From Bacillus sp. FJAT-22090 (lineage in GTDB: Bacteria; Bacillota; Bacilli; Bacillales_A; Planococcaceae): a DNA stretch of 64,000 bases. Positions 19,645 to 28,811 of this stretch are shown here, piece after piece. How positions within the stretch are numbered: the first letter of the stretch is position 1; each line of letters starts with the position of its first letter. The position numbers and the translations under genes were made by a program. Location of the stretch: positions 1 to 64,000 of the forward strand of contig NZ_VEBK01000006.1 in assembly GCF_007676755.1 (NCBI RefSeq), read 5' to 3'. The notes beneath the pieces are model-generated. The model did not search any database and was not told the DNA's origin. It was given only the letters and a program-made list of their open reading frames with translations.

Positions 19645-21001
19645 TACTAGTAGTCCCCTCTCTATTTTCTTCCACTTGCTCAATAATCGCTTCGAGACGA
19701 CCATCTGCGAGTGTAACAAAGATGGAATCGCCTTTTCCAACATCCTCAACCGATTTTACTAACTTTCCATTTTTATATGTAATGCTATAGCCGCGATCCA
19801 TTATTTTCAGTGGATTTAATGCTTCTAAAGTACGTATGGAACTAACAAATTGTTGCTGATATTTATCGAAAATCGAAATAGTCACTTGGTTCAGTTGGTT
19901 CGTGATCATTTGCACCGTTTTATGATGCTGATCAATCACTTTTTGTGGAGAAAGTTGAATCAATCTAGTTTGTAATTGTGTAAAGTTCCGCCCCTTATCC
20001 TGATACAAACGACTTATTTCACGTTGTAATTGTTGCTCGGTCCGTACATATCTCTCAATGAAAGGTCGATATAATTTTTCAGGAGTTGAAAGAACAGGTG
20101 ACTCCATTGCTCTTTTATATCTATTTTTTTCATCTGCAAGCTTTTTTGATACAAAATGTAGGCTGGCGGATTGGTAAGACAAAATATTTTGCATGAGATT
20201 TGCTTTATTTGGAACAGCCATTTCTGCTGCCGCTGTTGGAGTTGGAGCTCGTAAATCGGAAACAAAATCTGCAATTGTAGTATCTGTTTCATGTCCGACA
20301 GCACTAATTATTGGGATATGACTTTTTGCAATTGCCCTAGCTACCTGTTCTTCATTGAATGCCCATAAATCTTCAATGGATCCTCCACCTCTACCAACAA
20401 TTAGGACATCAATGGAACCTATGCTATTCGCCTGTTCAATAGATTTCACGATGGAGGGAGCTGCTTGAGGTCCTTGAACAATACTTGGAAATACCACTAC
20501 CTCGCTAATCGGATATCTACGTTCCAAAGTCGTTAAAATATCACGGATCGCGGCTCCTGTTTTAGATGTAACAACCCCAATTTTTTTAGGGAACGCAGGA
20601 ATTGCTTTTTTACGGCTAGGATGAAACAATCCTTCACTTTCTAATTTCTTTTTTAATTGTTCAAAAGCCAAGAAAAGTTCTCCTATACCATCTGGTTGCA
20701 TACTGGAGGCATAGAGTTGATACTGACCTGCCGCTTCAAAGACATTAATGTCCCCCCGAACAAGCACGTTCATACCGCTTTCTGGCATGAATTTGAGCGT
20801 TCTAGCATTCATGGCAAACATGACTGAAGTGACCCTAGCTGTGTCATCCTTTAACGTAAAATAAATATGTCCGCTTGAGTGGACCTTCACATTGGATAGC
20901 TCACCTTTAACGTACACATCTCTTAAATGGGTATCCGCATCAAATTTTCTTTTTATGTATTTAGTTAAGGCTTTTACAGTTAAGTATGTATGTGATGACA
21001 C
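19637..21001 (-). CDS. xseA: Exodeoxyribonuclease VII large subunit
   Basis: Large subunit with an N-terminal OB fold (about 1-100; [11 protein letters not shown]), the nuclease core ([59 protein letters not shown]) and a C-terminal coiled coil. The 454 residues match the family. The start is GTG 21001, 8 bases after GAGGAG. A repeat element separates it from folD upstream. Confidence 0.95.
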   Translation of the reverse strand: MSSHTYLTVKALTKYIKRKFDADTHLRDVYVKGELSNVKVHSSGHIYFTLKDDTARVTSVMFAMNARTLKFMPESGMNVLVRGDINVFEAAGQYQLYASSMQPDGIGELFLAFEQLKKKLESEGLFHPSRKKAIPAFPKKIGVVTSKTGAAIRDILTTLERRYPISEVVVFPSIVQGPQAAPSIVKSIEQANSIGSIDVLIVGRGGGSIEDLWAFNEEQVARAIAKSHIPIISAVGHETDTTIADFVSDLRAPTPTAAAEMAVPNKANLMQNILSYQSASLHFVSKKLADEKNRYKRAMESPVLSTPEKLYRPFIERYVRTEQQLQREISRLYQDKGRNFTQLQTRLIQLSPQKVIDQHHKTVQMITNQLNQVTISIFDKYQQQFVSSIRTLEALNPLKIMDRGYSITYKNGKLVKSVEDVGKGDSIFVTLADGRLEAIIEQVEENREGTTSND

Positions 21002-21019
21002 AAAAACAACTCCTCAGAC

Positions 21020-21150
21020 TGATCGATTACGCCTCGGAGTACTTGCATCAATATGTTAAATCGAAAAGTCTCAATTCAACATGGTGGCATCTGCCAGAGG
21101 CTTGGCTTTATACAGTTGGGTCTGTACCTTTTCTGTATAAAGCTGACAAT
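21020..21150. repeat. Dispersed intergenic repeat, copy B
   Basis: Diverged second copy of the element at 1525-1648: CGCCTCGGAGTACTTGCATC ... GTGGCATCTGCCAGAGGCTT ... ATACAG, ending in a TTTATACAG/CTGTATAAA hairpin. It fills the folD-xseA gap. Confidence 0.6.
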
Positions 21151-21152
21151 GT

Positions 21153-21182
21153 AAAAGCTGTCTTTCTGTAGAAAAACAGCTC
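21153..21182 (-). terminator. Stem-loop after folD, possible terminator
   Basis: Minus-strand arms AAGAGCTG/CAGCTTTT about 16 bases apart, ending in a short T run, 7 bases after the folD stop. Confidence 0.5.
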
Positions 21183-21188
21183 TTCTTA

Positions 21189-22046
21189 CTAATCGTGTTT
21201 TAGCGTATTTTCTGCTGCTAAACAAGTATTTTCCATAAGCATCGCGATAGTCATTGGACCCACTCCGCCTGGAACTGGTGTGATTTTAGAAGCAACCTCT
21301 TGAACAGAATCAAAATCGACATCTCCACAAAGCTTGTTATTTTCGTCCCGATTTATACCAACATCAATTACTACGGCATCTGGTTTAATATAACTAGCAT
21401 CAATCATTTTAGCTCGGCCAGTAGCTACGACTAAAATGTCGGCTTGTTTAGTGAATGCATGCAGATCCTTTGTTTTAGAATGACAATATGTAACTGTTGC
21501 ATCTTTTTGTAAGAGTAATTGCCCCATCGGTTTTCCCACAATATTGCTTCTACCAATAATAACAGCATGTTTTCCGGCAACATCTATATCACTATATTCT
21601 AATAATTTCATGATACCAAAAGGGGTGCATGAAAGAAAAGTTTGCTGACCAATCATCATTTTTCCAACACTTTCCGGATGAAATCCATCTACATCCTTAA
21701 GAGGTGAGATCGCAGCAATCACTCGATCTTCGTCAATTTGCTTTGGTAATGGTAATTGAACTAAAATACCATGGATTTTTTCATCGTTATTTAGCAACTC
21801 CACATGTCGTAGAAGTTCCTTTTCCGTAATGGTCTCCTCTAACTCAATCATCAAGGAATACATTCCAAGTTTTTCACATGTTTTCGTTTTGTTATTTACG
21901 TATGTTTGGGACGCTGGATTATTTCCAACTAATACAACTGCTAAACCTGGAGTAATACCTTGAGTTTTTAAACGTTCTACACGTTCTTTTACTTTTTCTG
22001 TTACTTGACTCGCTATATGTTTACCATCAATTTTATTAGTTGTCAC
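21189..22046 (-). CDS. folD: Methylenetetrahydrofolate dehydrogenase/cyclohydrolase
   Basis: Bifunctional enzyme interconverting 5,10-methylene-, methenyl- and 10-formyl-THF with NADP. Signatures: catalytic lysine in [38 protein letters not shown] and [10 protein letters not shown]. The GTG start at 22046 is chosen because AAAGGAG lies 7-8 bases upstream; the region further upstream is not conserved. It supplies the one-carbon pool also fed by the gcv operon. Confidence 0.95.
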   Translation of the reverse strand: MTTNKIDGKHIASQVTEKVKERVERLKTQGITPGLAVVLVGNNPASQTYVNNKTKTCEKLGMYSLMIELEETITEKELLRHVELLNNDEKIHGILVQLPLPKQIDEDRVIAAISPLKDVDGFHPESVGKMMIGQQTFLSCTPFGIMKLLEYSDIDVAGKHAVIIGRSNIVGKPMGQLLLQKDATVTYCHSKTKDLHAFTKQADILVVATGRAKMIDASYIKPDAVVIDVGINRDENNKLCGDVDFDSVQEVASKITPVPGGVGPMTIAMLMENTCLAAENTLKHD

Positions 22047-22073
22047 TATTAACGCTCCTTTATTCCACAAAGA

Positions 22074-22451
22074 TTATTGCTCTGTATATTTGGATAACAC
22101 ACCATTTACAAACCGACTAGATTTTTCATCGCCGAACACTTTGCATATTTCTAACGCTTCGTTAATAACTACTTTTGCAGGTGTTTCTTCTGTAAACAGC
22201 AATTCGTACACAGCTATACGAAGAACTGTCCGCTCTATTTTCGGTAAACGGGCAAGGGACCAATTTTCTAACTTATCTACCAAAGAAGCATCTATTTCTT
22301 CTTTATGCTCAATTACACCACTTACTAACTGAGTTAAAAATGAATCTTGGCTTTCAGTAACATGTCCAATTGCTTCTTCTATTGAAATTTCGTGATTGTC
22401 TAACTGGAATAGCGCTTGCAATGCAAGCTCTCTTGCTTGTCTTCGTTTCAT
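22074..22451 (-). CDS. nusB: Transcription antitermination factor NusB
   Basis: 125-residue all-helical protein binding boxA RNA with NusE (S10) for rRNA antitermination. Signatures: RRQARELALQALFQLD at the N-terminus and RTVLRIAVYELLF...VVINEALEICKVFG...SRFVNGVL at the C-terminus. The AAAGGAG site lies 9 bases before the ATG. It is followed closely by folD. Confidence 0.95.
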   Translation of the reverse strand: MKRRQARELALQALFQLDNHEISIEEAIGHVTESQDSFLTQLVSGVIEHKEEIDASLVDKLENWSLARLPKIERTVLRIAVYELLFTEETPAKVVINEALEICKVFGDEKSSRFVNGVLSKYTEQ

Positions 22452-22582
22452 AAATAAGTTCTCCTTTAAATGTAACTATCTAAAGAACAATAATAGCATA
22501 TTTCTCATCATTATGCGTATGAGAAGAAAGAAAAAACAAGTTTGATTGCTATTGATTTACCGGAACAAGAGAAAATATCTAT

Positions 22583-22948
22583 TTATCCCTTCCTAAAACC
22601 ATGAAATCGAATTTGATTATTCTCTAAATCTTGGATATAAAATTCATGATAGTTTAAAATAGGATTTTCTATTTCCTCTACATGAACACCTTTTTCTTTT
22701 AAAATGTGATGAGTTTCAAAAATATCATCACTTTGCAAATCTAATGTGACACTTTTTGGAAGTTCATTTTCCGTCTTTGCTTTGAAGAGATTACTAAGAG
22801 CCAATTTCGTTTGCGCATTAATCTCAAAAAAATAAGCAACATCAATATTACTCGATGGCTTCATCCCTAAAACTTTAGAATACCATTCAACCGCACTAGG
22901 TAAATCCTCTACATAATACCAAATAACTACATTCCCATTAAGATTCAC
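22583..22948 (-). CDS. VOC (glyoxalase/bleomycin resistance) family protein
   Basis: 121-residue single-domain VOC protein with two beta-alpha-beta-beta-beta units: VVIWYYVEDLPSAVEWYSKVLGM at the N-terminus and LNYHEFYIQDLENNQIRFHGF at the C-terminus. The closing motif D-L-E-N-N resembles the usual DPDGN metal-site region, so substrate and metal use are uncertain. The GTG start has ACGAGGAT just upstream. It interrupts the conserved accC-yqhY-nusB order and is AT-rich, so it is probably an accessory insertion. Confidence 0.75.
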   Translation of the reverse strand: MNLNGNVVIWYYVEDLPSAVEWYSKVLGMKPSSNIDVAYFFEINAQTKLALSNLFKAKTENELPKSVTLDLQSDDIFETHHILKEKGVHVEEIENPILNYHEFYIQDLENNQIRFHGFRKG

Positions 22949-23251
22949 AATCCTCGTTCCCTTCCAAATAAATAATGAATTACACTTCTTTATTCTTTAT
23001 AGTTGGAATTTTTCCTGCCCTACTTTTTCCCTACTATTTAGAGAAACTGTAATTAAGCACATCATAAAAACTCTGGTACCTAGACGGCATCTATCTTTTT
23101 CGAAGTGCTCTGTACTTACTCTATTTTCTAAGTCATTTTATGGCGGTTATCAACCATCATTTAATAACACCAAAAATATATTATTTTCCATACATTAATT
23201 TAGAAAAATTTGATCGTTTTTTGGCAAATTGTGCCAGATCTTATCGCTTCA
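22949..23251. other. Intergenic region upstream of the VOC gene
   Basis: About 300 bp without a supported gene. It must hold the VOC gene promoter; TATAAA-like boxes are present on the minus strand but no -35 is convincing. A short TGGCA/TGCCA palindrome lies near 23220-23236. Confidence 0.4.
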
Positions 23252-23286
23252 TAAAAGAAAGAGCCACCCAAAGGATGGCTCTTTCT
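23252..23286 (-). terminator. Terminator of yqhY
   Basis: Strong stem AGAAAGAGCCAyCC/GGrTGGCTCTTTCT followed by TTTT on the minus strand, just after the yqhY stop. Confidence 0.85.
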
Positions 23287-23289
23287 ACG

Positions 23290-23682
23290 TTATTCTGCAG
23301 TATCGAATTGGACACCAGTAATATGAACATTAACTTCTTTCGGTGTAAGACTAGTCATATTTTCGATCGCCTGGCGGATTTGAGATTGTACTTCTCTTGC
23401 AACAGTTGGAACGGAAGCACCGTATTTTACCAAACAATAAACATCGATAAATAATCCATCATTCGTAATCTCTGTCTTAATCCCTTTGCCATGTACTTTT
23501 TTTCCAAGGCGCTCTACAACTCCTGCAGCAAAATTACCGCGTGTTCCAGCGATTCCTTCCACTTCATTTGTAGCAATCCCTGCAATTACCGTAATTACTT
23601 CAGGAGCAATCTCAATTGTCCCTAAATTTTCTTTTCCTTCAGGAGTCATTTGAACAAATTTTTGTTCGATTGTTTCTGTCAT
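23290..23682 (-). CDS. yqhY: Asp23/Gls24 envelope stress family protein YqhY
   Basis: 130-residue DUF322/Asp23-family protein (IEIAPEVITVIAGIATNEVEGIAGTRG, then the conserved C-terminal VNVHITGVQF). YqhY is co-transcribed with accB-accC in Bacillus, where it has been linked to control of acetyl-CoA carboxylase activity. It lies 14 bases after accC with an AGGAGTG site. It is predicted to be cytosolic. Confidence 0.9.
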   Translation of the reverse strand: MTETIEQKFVQMTPEGKENLGTIEIAPEVITVIAGIATNEVEGIAGTRGNFAAGVVERLGKKVHGKGIKTEITNDGLFIDVYCLVKYGASVPTVAREVQSQIRQAIENMTSLTPKEVNVHITGVQFDTAE

Positions 23683-23696
23683 TTAAAACACTCCTT

Positions 23697-25046
23697 TTAT
23701 GAATTCATTACATCGTATTTCTCTAGAAACTTCGTATCAAAATCTCCAGATTTAAACACTTCATGGTTCATAAGCTTTTCATGGAAAGCAATAGTTGTTT
23801 CTACCCCTTGAATTGCAAATTCTCCAAGTGCACGTTTCATCTTAGCAATTGCTTCTTCTCTAGTCTCACCATACGTTATAAGTTTTGCAACCATGGAGTC
23901 ATAAAATGGTGGAATGCTATAACCAGGATAAACAGCTGAATCGACACGCACTCCGAGACCACCTGGTGGTAAGTAAAATTCAACTAGACCTGGAGAAGGC
24001 ATGAAATTTTTTGAAGGATTTTCAGCATTTATACGACATTCAATTGCCCATCCATTAAGTTTAATATCTTTTTGTTTGAATGGCAATTTATCACCTGCAG
24101 CAACTAGCAACATTTGCTTTATTAAGTCAATACCCGTAATCATTTCTGTTACTGGATGTTCTACTTGAATACGTGTATTCATTTCCATGAAGTAAAACTT
24201 TTGGTTAATATGATCGAAGATGAATTCTACTGTGCCTGCACTTTCATAGCCAACCGCAAGGGCTGCCTTTACAGCCGCCGCTCCCATTTCAGCACGAAGC
24301 TCATCCGATAACGCTGGTGATGGAGCTTCTTCTACAAGTTTTTGCATACGACGTTGAATCGAGCAATCCCGCTCGCCAAGGTGAACTGCGTTTCCATGCC
24401 CATCAGCTAATACCTGTATTTCCACATGGCGGAATACTTCGATATATTTCTCTAAGTACACACCTGGATTGCCGAATGCCGCCGCTGCTTCTTTTTGTGT
24501 AATTTTAATACCTTTAATTAAGTCTTCTTCGTCTTTTGCAACACGAATTCCTTTACCTCCACCGCCAGCTGTCGCTTTAATAATGACAGGGAATCCGATT
24601 TCTTTTGCTACTTTTAATGCATCTTCTTCTGTTTCCACGATTCCTTTTGACCCTGGAACTGTTGGGACCCCTGCTTTTTGCATCGTTTCTTTTGCAACGT
24701 CTTTGATACCCATACTTTTAATCGCTTGAGAAGTTGGCCCTATAAATTTAATATCACATTCTTCACAAAGCTCGGCAAACTCAGCATTCTCAGCCAAAAA
24801 ACCATACCCCGGATGAATTCCTTCACATCCAGTTAGTTTGGCTACGCTTATTATGTTAGAAAAGTTTAAGTAAGAATCTTTTGATAATCTTGGCCCGATA
24901 CAATAAGCTTCATCTGCAATTTGTACGTGCAGTGCCTCACGATCAGCTTCTGAATACACTGCTACCGTTTCAATATCTAATTCTTTACAAGCGCGAATTA
25001 TACGAACTGCAATCTCCCCACGGTTGGCAATTAATACCTTTTTCAT
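23697..25046 (-). CDS. accC: Biotin carboxylase subunit of acetyl-CoA carboxylase
   Basis: ATP-grasp enzyme that carboxylates the biotin on AccB. Signatures: N-terminal [18 protein letters not shown], glycine-rich ATP loop [29 protein letters not shown], and [16 protein letters not shown] carrying the metal-binding and catalytic residues. Length 449 is exactly typical. It is in operon with accB and yqhY and provides malonyl-CoA for elongating the branched primers made by the Bkd complex. Confidence 0.97.
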   Translation of the reverse strand: MKKVLIANRGEIAVRIIRACKELDIETVAVYSEADREALHVQIADEAYCIGPRLSKDSYLNFSNIISVAKLTGCEGIHPGYGFLAENAEFAELCEECDIKFIGPTSQAIKSMGIKDVAKETMQKAGVPTVPGSKGIVETEEDALKVAKEIGFPVIIKATAGGGGKGIRVAKDEEDLIKGIKITQKEAAAAFGNPGVYLEKYIEVFRHVEIQVLADGHGNAVHLGERDCSIQRRMQKLVEEAPSPALSDELRAEMGAAAVKAALAVGYESAGTVEFIFDHINQKFYFMEMNTRIQVEHPVTEMITGIDLIKQMLLVAAGDKLPFKQKDIKLNGWAIECRINAENPSKNFMPSPGLVEFYLPPGGLGVRVDSAVYPGYSIPPFYDSMVAKLITYGETREEAIAKMKRALGEFAIQGVETTIAFHEKLMNHEVFKSGDFDTKFLEKYDVMNS

Positions 25047-25085
25047 TTGTCTTGCCCCTTTCCTCGCATATCCTTAATCGTTTTC

Positions 25086-25583
25086 TTAGTTTCCTTTTAC
25101 GAGGAACAGAGGTTGACCATATTCCACTAATTGTCCGTCTTTAACAAGGATTTCTACAATTTCACCGCTTACTTCCGCTTCAATTTCATTGAACAATTTC
25201 ATCGCTTCGACGATACAAACGATTGAATCTGAAGACACTTTACTTCCAACTTCCACATAAGATGCGGCTTCTGGAGAAGATGATTGATAGAAAGTACCAA
25301 CCATCGGAGAAGTAATTTTATGTAGTGAGCTATCTTCCTTAACAGGTGCGGCTTCTACCACCGCTACTTCTTCTTGAACTTCTCTTACAGGCTGGGTTTT
25401 TACTTCTACAATTTTCGGTTGTTCTACTACAGAAGAACTTTCGATCGTTTGAGCAACTGTTGAAATTGTGGCTTTCTCTTTCTTTTTTAATTCAATTTTC
25501 GTACCTTCTGATTCATATAAAAATTCGTCTAGTGTAGACTGATCAATCAATTTAATAATTTCTCTGATTTCTTGGATTTTCAT
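25086..25583 (-). CDS. accB: Biotin carboxyl carrier protein
   Basis: 165-residue biotin carrier of acetyl-CoA carboxylase. It has an N-terminal helical region ([14 protein letters not shown]), an Ala/Pro/Val-rich linker, and a biotinyl domain with EAMKLFNEI (K129). The usual EAMKMMNEI is modified at two positions but the lysine is kept. Start ATG 25583 follows AAAGGGAG; the longer open frame upstream lies in the intergenic region. Confidence 0.95.
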   Translation of the reverse strand: MKIQEIREIIKLIDQSTLDEFLYESEGTKIELKKKEKATISTVAQTIESSSVVEQPKIVEVKTQPVREVQEEVAVVEAAPVKEDSSLHKITSPMVGTFYQSSSPEAASYVEVGSKVSSDSIVCIVEAMKLFNEIEAEVSGEIVEILVKDGQLVEYGQPLFLVKGN

Positions 25584-25686
25584 GTGATCTATCTCCCTTT
25601 TATATACATAATTAATACTTACTCTTCCCATTTTAGACGTTTTTACGATAATTTGAAATAGGTAGGCCTGAAATCTTCTGAAAGAA

Positions 25687-25714
25687 TAAAAAAAAAGCGC
25701 CTTATAGGCACTTT
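25687..25714 (-). terminator. Terminator of the spoIIIA cluster
   Basis: Minus-strand stem AAAGTGCC/GGCGCTTT with a TATAA loop and a long T run, 6 bases past the spoIIIAH stop. Confidence 0.8.
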
Positions 25715-25719
25715 TTTTA

Positions 25720-26253
25720 TTATAATCCATCGAATTTTACTTGTACATTGTAAGCTTGTGGCCACTCACTTTTTACAGCATAAATAATGTCGGATGCTTT
25801 TTTGGTAGATTGCTCATTTGATACAACATCGATTAACACGTCACTGTCTTCAATACGTACAAGTGCGTCATCGTATCCTAGGGATTCAATAATTAGCTCT
25901 AGCATTGCTTCAGTAGAATCTATTTTTATTAATTTTTCAATTTCGTTAAAAGCTTCCCCTTTTTCTTCAGCGGTAAAGTCATTAGATCCTACTTTTGTTG
26001 TGAGTGTTTCTCGAAGTTGGCTGCGTTTTTCTTGTGCTTCCATACGCATTTCCTCAAAAGCATTGCTGTGGGTAGCAAATGATTTCTCATTGGTTGATGA
26101 TGTTTCTACTAACTTTACTTCTTCTAATGTGTCATTGGAGAAAAGCGCAATTCCATCAAAAGGGGATGGACGGTCTGATAAGTAAAAAACCGTAACTACC
26201 GCTACTAAACTGATTAAAGTTAAAAACCAAACTGATCTCTTTTTTATATTCAT
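25720..26253 (-). CDS. spoIIIAH: Stage III sporulation protein AH
   Basis: Mother-cell membrane protein that binds forespore SpoIIQ across the intermembrane space and forms part of the SpoIIIA channel. One transmembrane segment (about 8-26; [18 protein letters not shown]) is followed by a helical linker and a C-terminal YscJ/FliF-like ring-building domain (about 95-177; [14 protein letters not shown]...YNVQVKF). The 177 residues are about 40 fewer than in B. subtilis. The TGGAGGAT site lies 8 bases before the ATG. Confidence 0.88.
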   Translation of the reverse strand: MNIKKRSVWFLTLISLVAVVTVFYLSDRPSPFDGIALFSNDTLEEVKLVETSSTNEKSFATHSNAFEEMRMEAQEKRSQLRETLTTKVGSNDFTAEEKGEAFNEIEKLIKIDSTEAMLELIIESLGYDDALVRIEDSDVLIDVVSNEQSTKKASDIIYAVKSEWPQAYNVQVKFDGL

Positions 26254-26255
26254 AA

Positions 26256-26684
26256 TTATTTATCCTCCATTTCCATTTCTTGTATCACTATTCGATGTGG
26301 AGATATTTGCAAAACAGATGAAAGGGTCTTGATCAAATTATTTTGTATACGTTTATCGCTCGCTCCTTCCGCTACTACTAATATACCAATCAGTTTCTCC
26401 TTGTCCTTCTTACTGTCACTTGTCCACTGGAAAAAGGATACATCACTTTCCGTTGCTTTTTCAGCGCTCTCTTCATAATGAAAATAAACTTCGACACGCC
26501 CAACTCCACTAATTTTCTCCAATATGTAACTTAAATCTTCTGTTGTTTGAGAAGCTGGTTTAGCGTCTTTTACCTCATTTCCATCATTCCAATTAAGCAT
26601 TTCTGAAAAAAGTAGACTGATGAGAAGAACAGCAATACTAATTACAACAAAACGAAAAGTGGGTTTTTGTTTAAATGAAATAAT
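26256..26684 (-). CDS. spoIIIAG: Stage III sporulation protein AG, probable ATT start
   Basis: Ring-forming component of the SpoIIIA channel. The soluble domain (LSYILEKISGVGRVEVYFHYE...IGILVVAEGASD...LQISPHRIVIQEM) has the SpoIIIAG/YscJ-like pattern. The first in-frame ATG (26600) would discard the membrane anchor. Upstream in the same frame is a good anchor (SFKQKPTFRFVV, then a 16-residue hydrophobic run) opened by ATT at 26684, 7 bases after AAGAAGG. The GTG next to that site is out of frame and stops after six codons. Initiation at ATT is therefore the best reading, giving 142 residues; a frameshift error is the alternative. Confidence 0.7.
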   Translation of the reverse strand: MISFKQKPTFRFVVISIAVLLISLLFSEMLNWNDGNEVKDAKPASQTTEDLSYILEKISGVGRVEVYFHYEESAEKATESDVSFFQWTSDSKKDKEKLIGILVVAEGASDKRIQNNLIKTLSSVLQISPHRIVIQEMEMEDK

Positions 26685-26736
26685 GTTTCACCCTTCTTTT
26701 CATGATGGATACATTACTTTATGCAAGACAAACTAT

Positions 26737-26886
26737 TTATATGAAGAGAAAGGACAGGATCCAAAAGATAATCGCAATTTTTACGAGAAAATCTATGCGT
26801 CCACTCCCCGAATTTTCCAACAATATTGATAGAATTTCTCCAACGACTGCAATGAGCAACAAACCAAATAAAAGAGTTGAGACGAT
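26737..26886 (-). CDS. spoIIIAF: Miniature SpoIIIAF-like membrane protein
   Basis: About 49 codons between spoIIIAE and spoIIIAG encode two hydrophobic segments joined by EILSILLENSGSGRIDFLVK. This matches the layout of the two N-terminal membrane segments of SpoIIIAF, but the roughly 150-residue soluble domain is missing. There is no ATG, GTG or TTG at the expected place: ATC at 26886 lies 8 bases after AAAGGA. Either it uses a rare start codon or it is a decayed gene. The assignment rests on position and membrane pattern. Confidence 0.5.
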   Translation of the reverse strand: MVSTLLFGLLLIAVVGEILSILLENSGSGRIDFLVKIAIIFWILSFLFI

Positions 26887-26891
26887 TAGTT

Positions 26892-27806
26892 TTATCCTTT
26901 CACACTGATGAGTAGCTTTGCAAAAAGCATCGTTAAAATAATAGTAAAAAAGAAAGCAAACGCGATTAATACAGAAATTATGGATAAAACGAATAATGTC
27001 TTTCCAATATCATCTAGTAAACCACTAATATCACCATCGATGAAGGGATCTAAAATTGCCCCTAATAATCTGTACAAAAAAGCAATTAGTATTGTTTGAA
27101 TCGTTGGTATAGACACTAGCGCTAATACAGAGAAAAGAACTGCGTTACCTGTAACGACCGAAGCTGATGAGGAATAACTTTTCATCGTACTGATACTCTC
27201 CGTTAAAAGTGAACCAACAAACGGTATATTGTTGGCAATCAGACGTTTTGCTGATTCACTAACAGCACCACTTACCGACCAGGTAAACACACCGTTAACG
27301 GTCATAAAAAAACTATATAAAACTAAAATAATAGAGGTAGTCCCAACTAACGTCAGGCGAATTAGATCCGACATTTTTGAAAACGATGTAGCTGGATGTA
27401 TTCGACTAATCACATCAAAAATGAATGCTGCCATAATCGAAGGTATTAACACTTTTTCAGCTATAATCGTCGTAAACGAAGCAAATAGCATAACAATGGG
27501 ATTCCACAAAGTGATTAATAATGCTCCACCAGAGATGGCAATCCCGGCTGTTAGCAATGGATACATCCCCAAAAAGAGTGTAACAAGTTGACCCGCAAGT
27601 GCTTGAATCATATTTAATGTTCGAATGGCCGGTTCTAAACAATAAAAACAAATAATCATAATAAATAAGAATTTAAACAATCGTTTACTGTTCGGAATAA
27701 GCCATTCTAAACAAACAAACACTAATCCAAACACTAAAATATACGTAAATGTTTGGATAACTTCTTTTACTGGCTGCAATAAAGTTGGTAGTATTTCTTC
27801 GATCAT
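26892..27806 (-). CDS. spoIIIAE: Stage III sporulation protein AE
   Basis: Polytopic mother-cell membrane protein of the SpoIIIA complex, thought to act as an export-channel core. It has about 7-8 hydrophobic segments and the family motif region FIFDVISRIHPATSFSKMSDLIRLTLVG, with ILDPFIDGDISGLLDDIGKTL near the end. The 304 residues lack roughly the first 95 of B. subtilis SpoIIIAE, including its cleaved signal region. The start ATG has AAGGA about 12 bases upstream and is 15 bases after spoIIIAD. Confidence 0.88.
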   Translation of the reverse strand: MIEEILPTLLQPVKEVIQTFTYILVFGLVFVCLEWLIPNSKRLFKFLFIMIICFYCLEPAIRTLNMIQALAGQLVTLFLGMYPLLTAGIAISGGALLITLWNPIVMLFASFTTIIAEKVLIPSIMAAFIFDVISRIHPATSFSKMSDLIRLTLVGTTSIILVLYSFFMTVNGVFTWSVSGAVSESAKRLIANNIPFVGSLLTESISTMKSYSSSASVVTGNAVLFSVLALVSIPTIQTILIAFLYRLLGAILDPFIDGDISGLLDDIGKTLFVLSIISVLIAFAFFFTIILTMLFAKLLISVKG

Positions 27807-27821
27807 TCATTGTTCATTCCT

Positions 27822-28205
27822 TCAAGAAAGTAATCCTAGTACAGAAAAAAATTTCTCATAAAATTGTTTCATATGCTGGAGCCAAGCAAGAAGTATGATT
27901 GCTTTTGTAGTAAATGTAAATATGGTAGCGAGGCTTGTATATTCATAGTCCAAAAGAAGTTCTTCTACAATTTGTGAGATAAATAGTAATAACACGGAAA
28001 AAAGGAGTAATTTAAATACGGGTAGTAGGGCAACCGGAACGATGGAGAAATATTGCGTTACGACAGGTATAACGATGGATGTTACTATATACGATAAAAA
28101 TAGAAAGATATAAATCGTGTAGATAATCGAATGTATACGTGGATACGTTTCTTTTACTAGCTGCAGCAAGCAAAACGCAAGAATAATCGTGACATATACA
28201 ATCAT
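27822..28205 (-). CDS. spoIIIAD: Stage III sporulation protein AD
   Basis: 127-residue membrane protein with three or four hydrophobic helices and charged turns (QLVKETYPRIH, EELLLDYEYTS), the pattern and size of SpoIIIAD. It lies 3 bases after spoIIIAC and has only a weak ribosome site, so it is probably translated by coupling. Sequence divergence from B. subtilis is high; the assignment leans on order and topology. Confidence 0.8.
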   Translation of the reverse strand: MIVYVTIILAFCLLQLVKETYPRIHSIIYTIYIFLFLSYIVTSIVIPVVTQYFSIVPVALLPVFKLLLFSVLLLFISQIVEELLLDYEYTSLATIFTFTTKAIILLAWLQHMKQFYEKFFSVLGLLS

Positions 28206-28208
28206 CGC

Positions 28209-28415
28209 TTAACTCATAAGAAGCCATTCTAAAAATGTTGATATTTCATAAAAAAATACTTTCAGTAAACGTAATAATTCGATTGTCATGTATATATATC
28301 CAACAAAAAATAAGAAAAAAGCGAATTCTTTTTTACCAGTTGATTCAAAAAACAAGTGAAGAATAGCTATTAATAAGCCTATACCCGCAACTCGAAGTAC
28401 ATCGTGAAGTTCCAC
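28209..28415 (-). CDS. spoIIIAC: Stage III sporulation protein AC
   Basis: 68-residue two-helix membrane protein with the SpoIIIAC core VAGIGLLIAILHLFFESTGKKEFAFF. GTG 28415 is the start: AGGGGG lies 7 bases upstream and the length then equals that of B. subtilis SpoIIIAC. An upstream ATG at 28433 runs through the ribosome site. It is the first gene of this cluster; spoIIIAA and spoIIIAB, normally upstream, are absent. Confidence 0.88.
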   Translation of the reverse strand: MELHDVLRVAGIGLLIAILHLFFESTGKKEFAFFLFFVGYIYMTIELLRLLKVFFYEISTFLEWLLMS

Positions 28416-28459
28416 AATGCCTCCCCCTTCCATACGAATAACATATGAATGAACATCGA

Positions 28460-28490
28460 ATAATATGAAAAGAGTTTAGCAAAATATGAG
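28460..28490 (-). promoter_or_regulatory. Candidate SigE promoter of the spoIIIA cluster
   Basis: Minus strand TCATATT, 15 bases, CATATTAT, close to the SigE consensus (-35 ATATT, -10 CATAnnnT). It lies about 45 bases before the spoIIIAC start, supporting spoIIIAC as the first gene of the transcript. Confidence 0.55.
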
Positions 28491-28502
28491 ACTACCTCCA
28501 TC

Positions 28503-28529
28503 CATCTTATAAAGAAAATTTATAAGATG
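28503..28529. repeat. Perfect 11-bp inverted repeat upstream of the spoIIIAC promoter
   Basis: CATCTTATAAA and TTTATAAGATG separated by 5 bases, just upstream of the SigE-like -35. No T tail, so it is more likely an operator or cruciform than a terminator. Confidence 0.55.
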
Positions 28530-28606
28530 TGTTGATTATCCATCCTATCCTATTAAGTAAGTAAAAATGAAGAGGGCTTACTATTTTACGTTTGTGTTTG
28601 TTTATT

Positions 28607-28811
28607 AGGGATAATGCGTCTTAATAAGCCGACTAGGCGTCGTTGGGGTGGCTCATTTACCCACAGCGGAACAAAGGCTAAGATCGTCACATCGTGTGGC
28701 AACGCCTTCGTGACCAACATCTTGTTGGCCTCGGCAGGAGTCGCCGCCAGCATAGAAAATCAAAGAAAATTGCTTATCTCCCAGTATCGACTTGCTAAAA
28801 AAATTATCCCT
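28607..28811. repeat. 205-bp element bounded by AGGGATAAT inverted ends
   Basis: Bounded by a perfect 9-bp inverted repeat, AGGGATAAT and ATTATCCCT. Inside are several hairpins (GTCACA/TGTGGC, CCAACA/TGTTGG) and the GC-rich segment CCTCGGCAGGAGTCGCCGCC, which I remember from dispersed repeats in Bacillaceae. GC content is higher than its surroundings. An open frame through it (28614-28850) has no ribosome site and is not called. Confidence 0.5.

Noticed and set aside
25086-25730. Long accB N-terminal extension
   Set aside because: The extension lies in the intergenic region over the spoIIIA terminator side; the real start ATG 25583 has a strong ribosome site and the family N-terminus.
25787-26185. 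132-codon plus-strand frame over spoIIIAH
   Set aside because: Antisense shadow with Ser/Ile-rich composition typical of complement reading.
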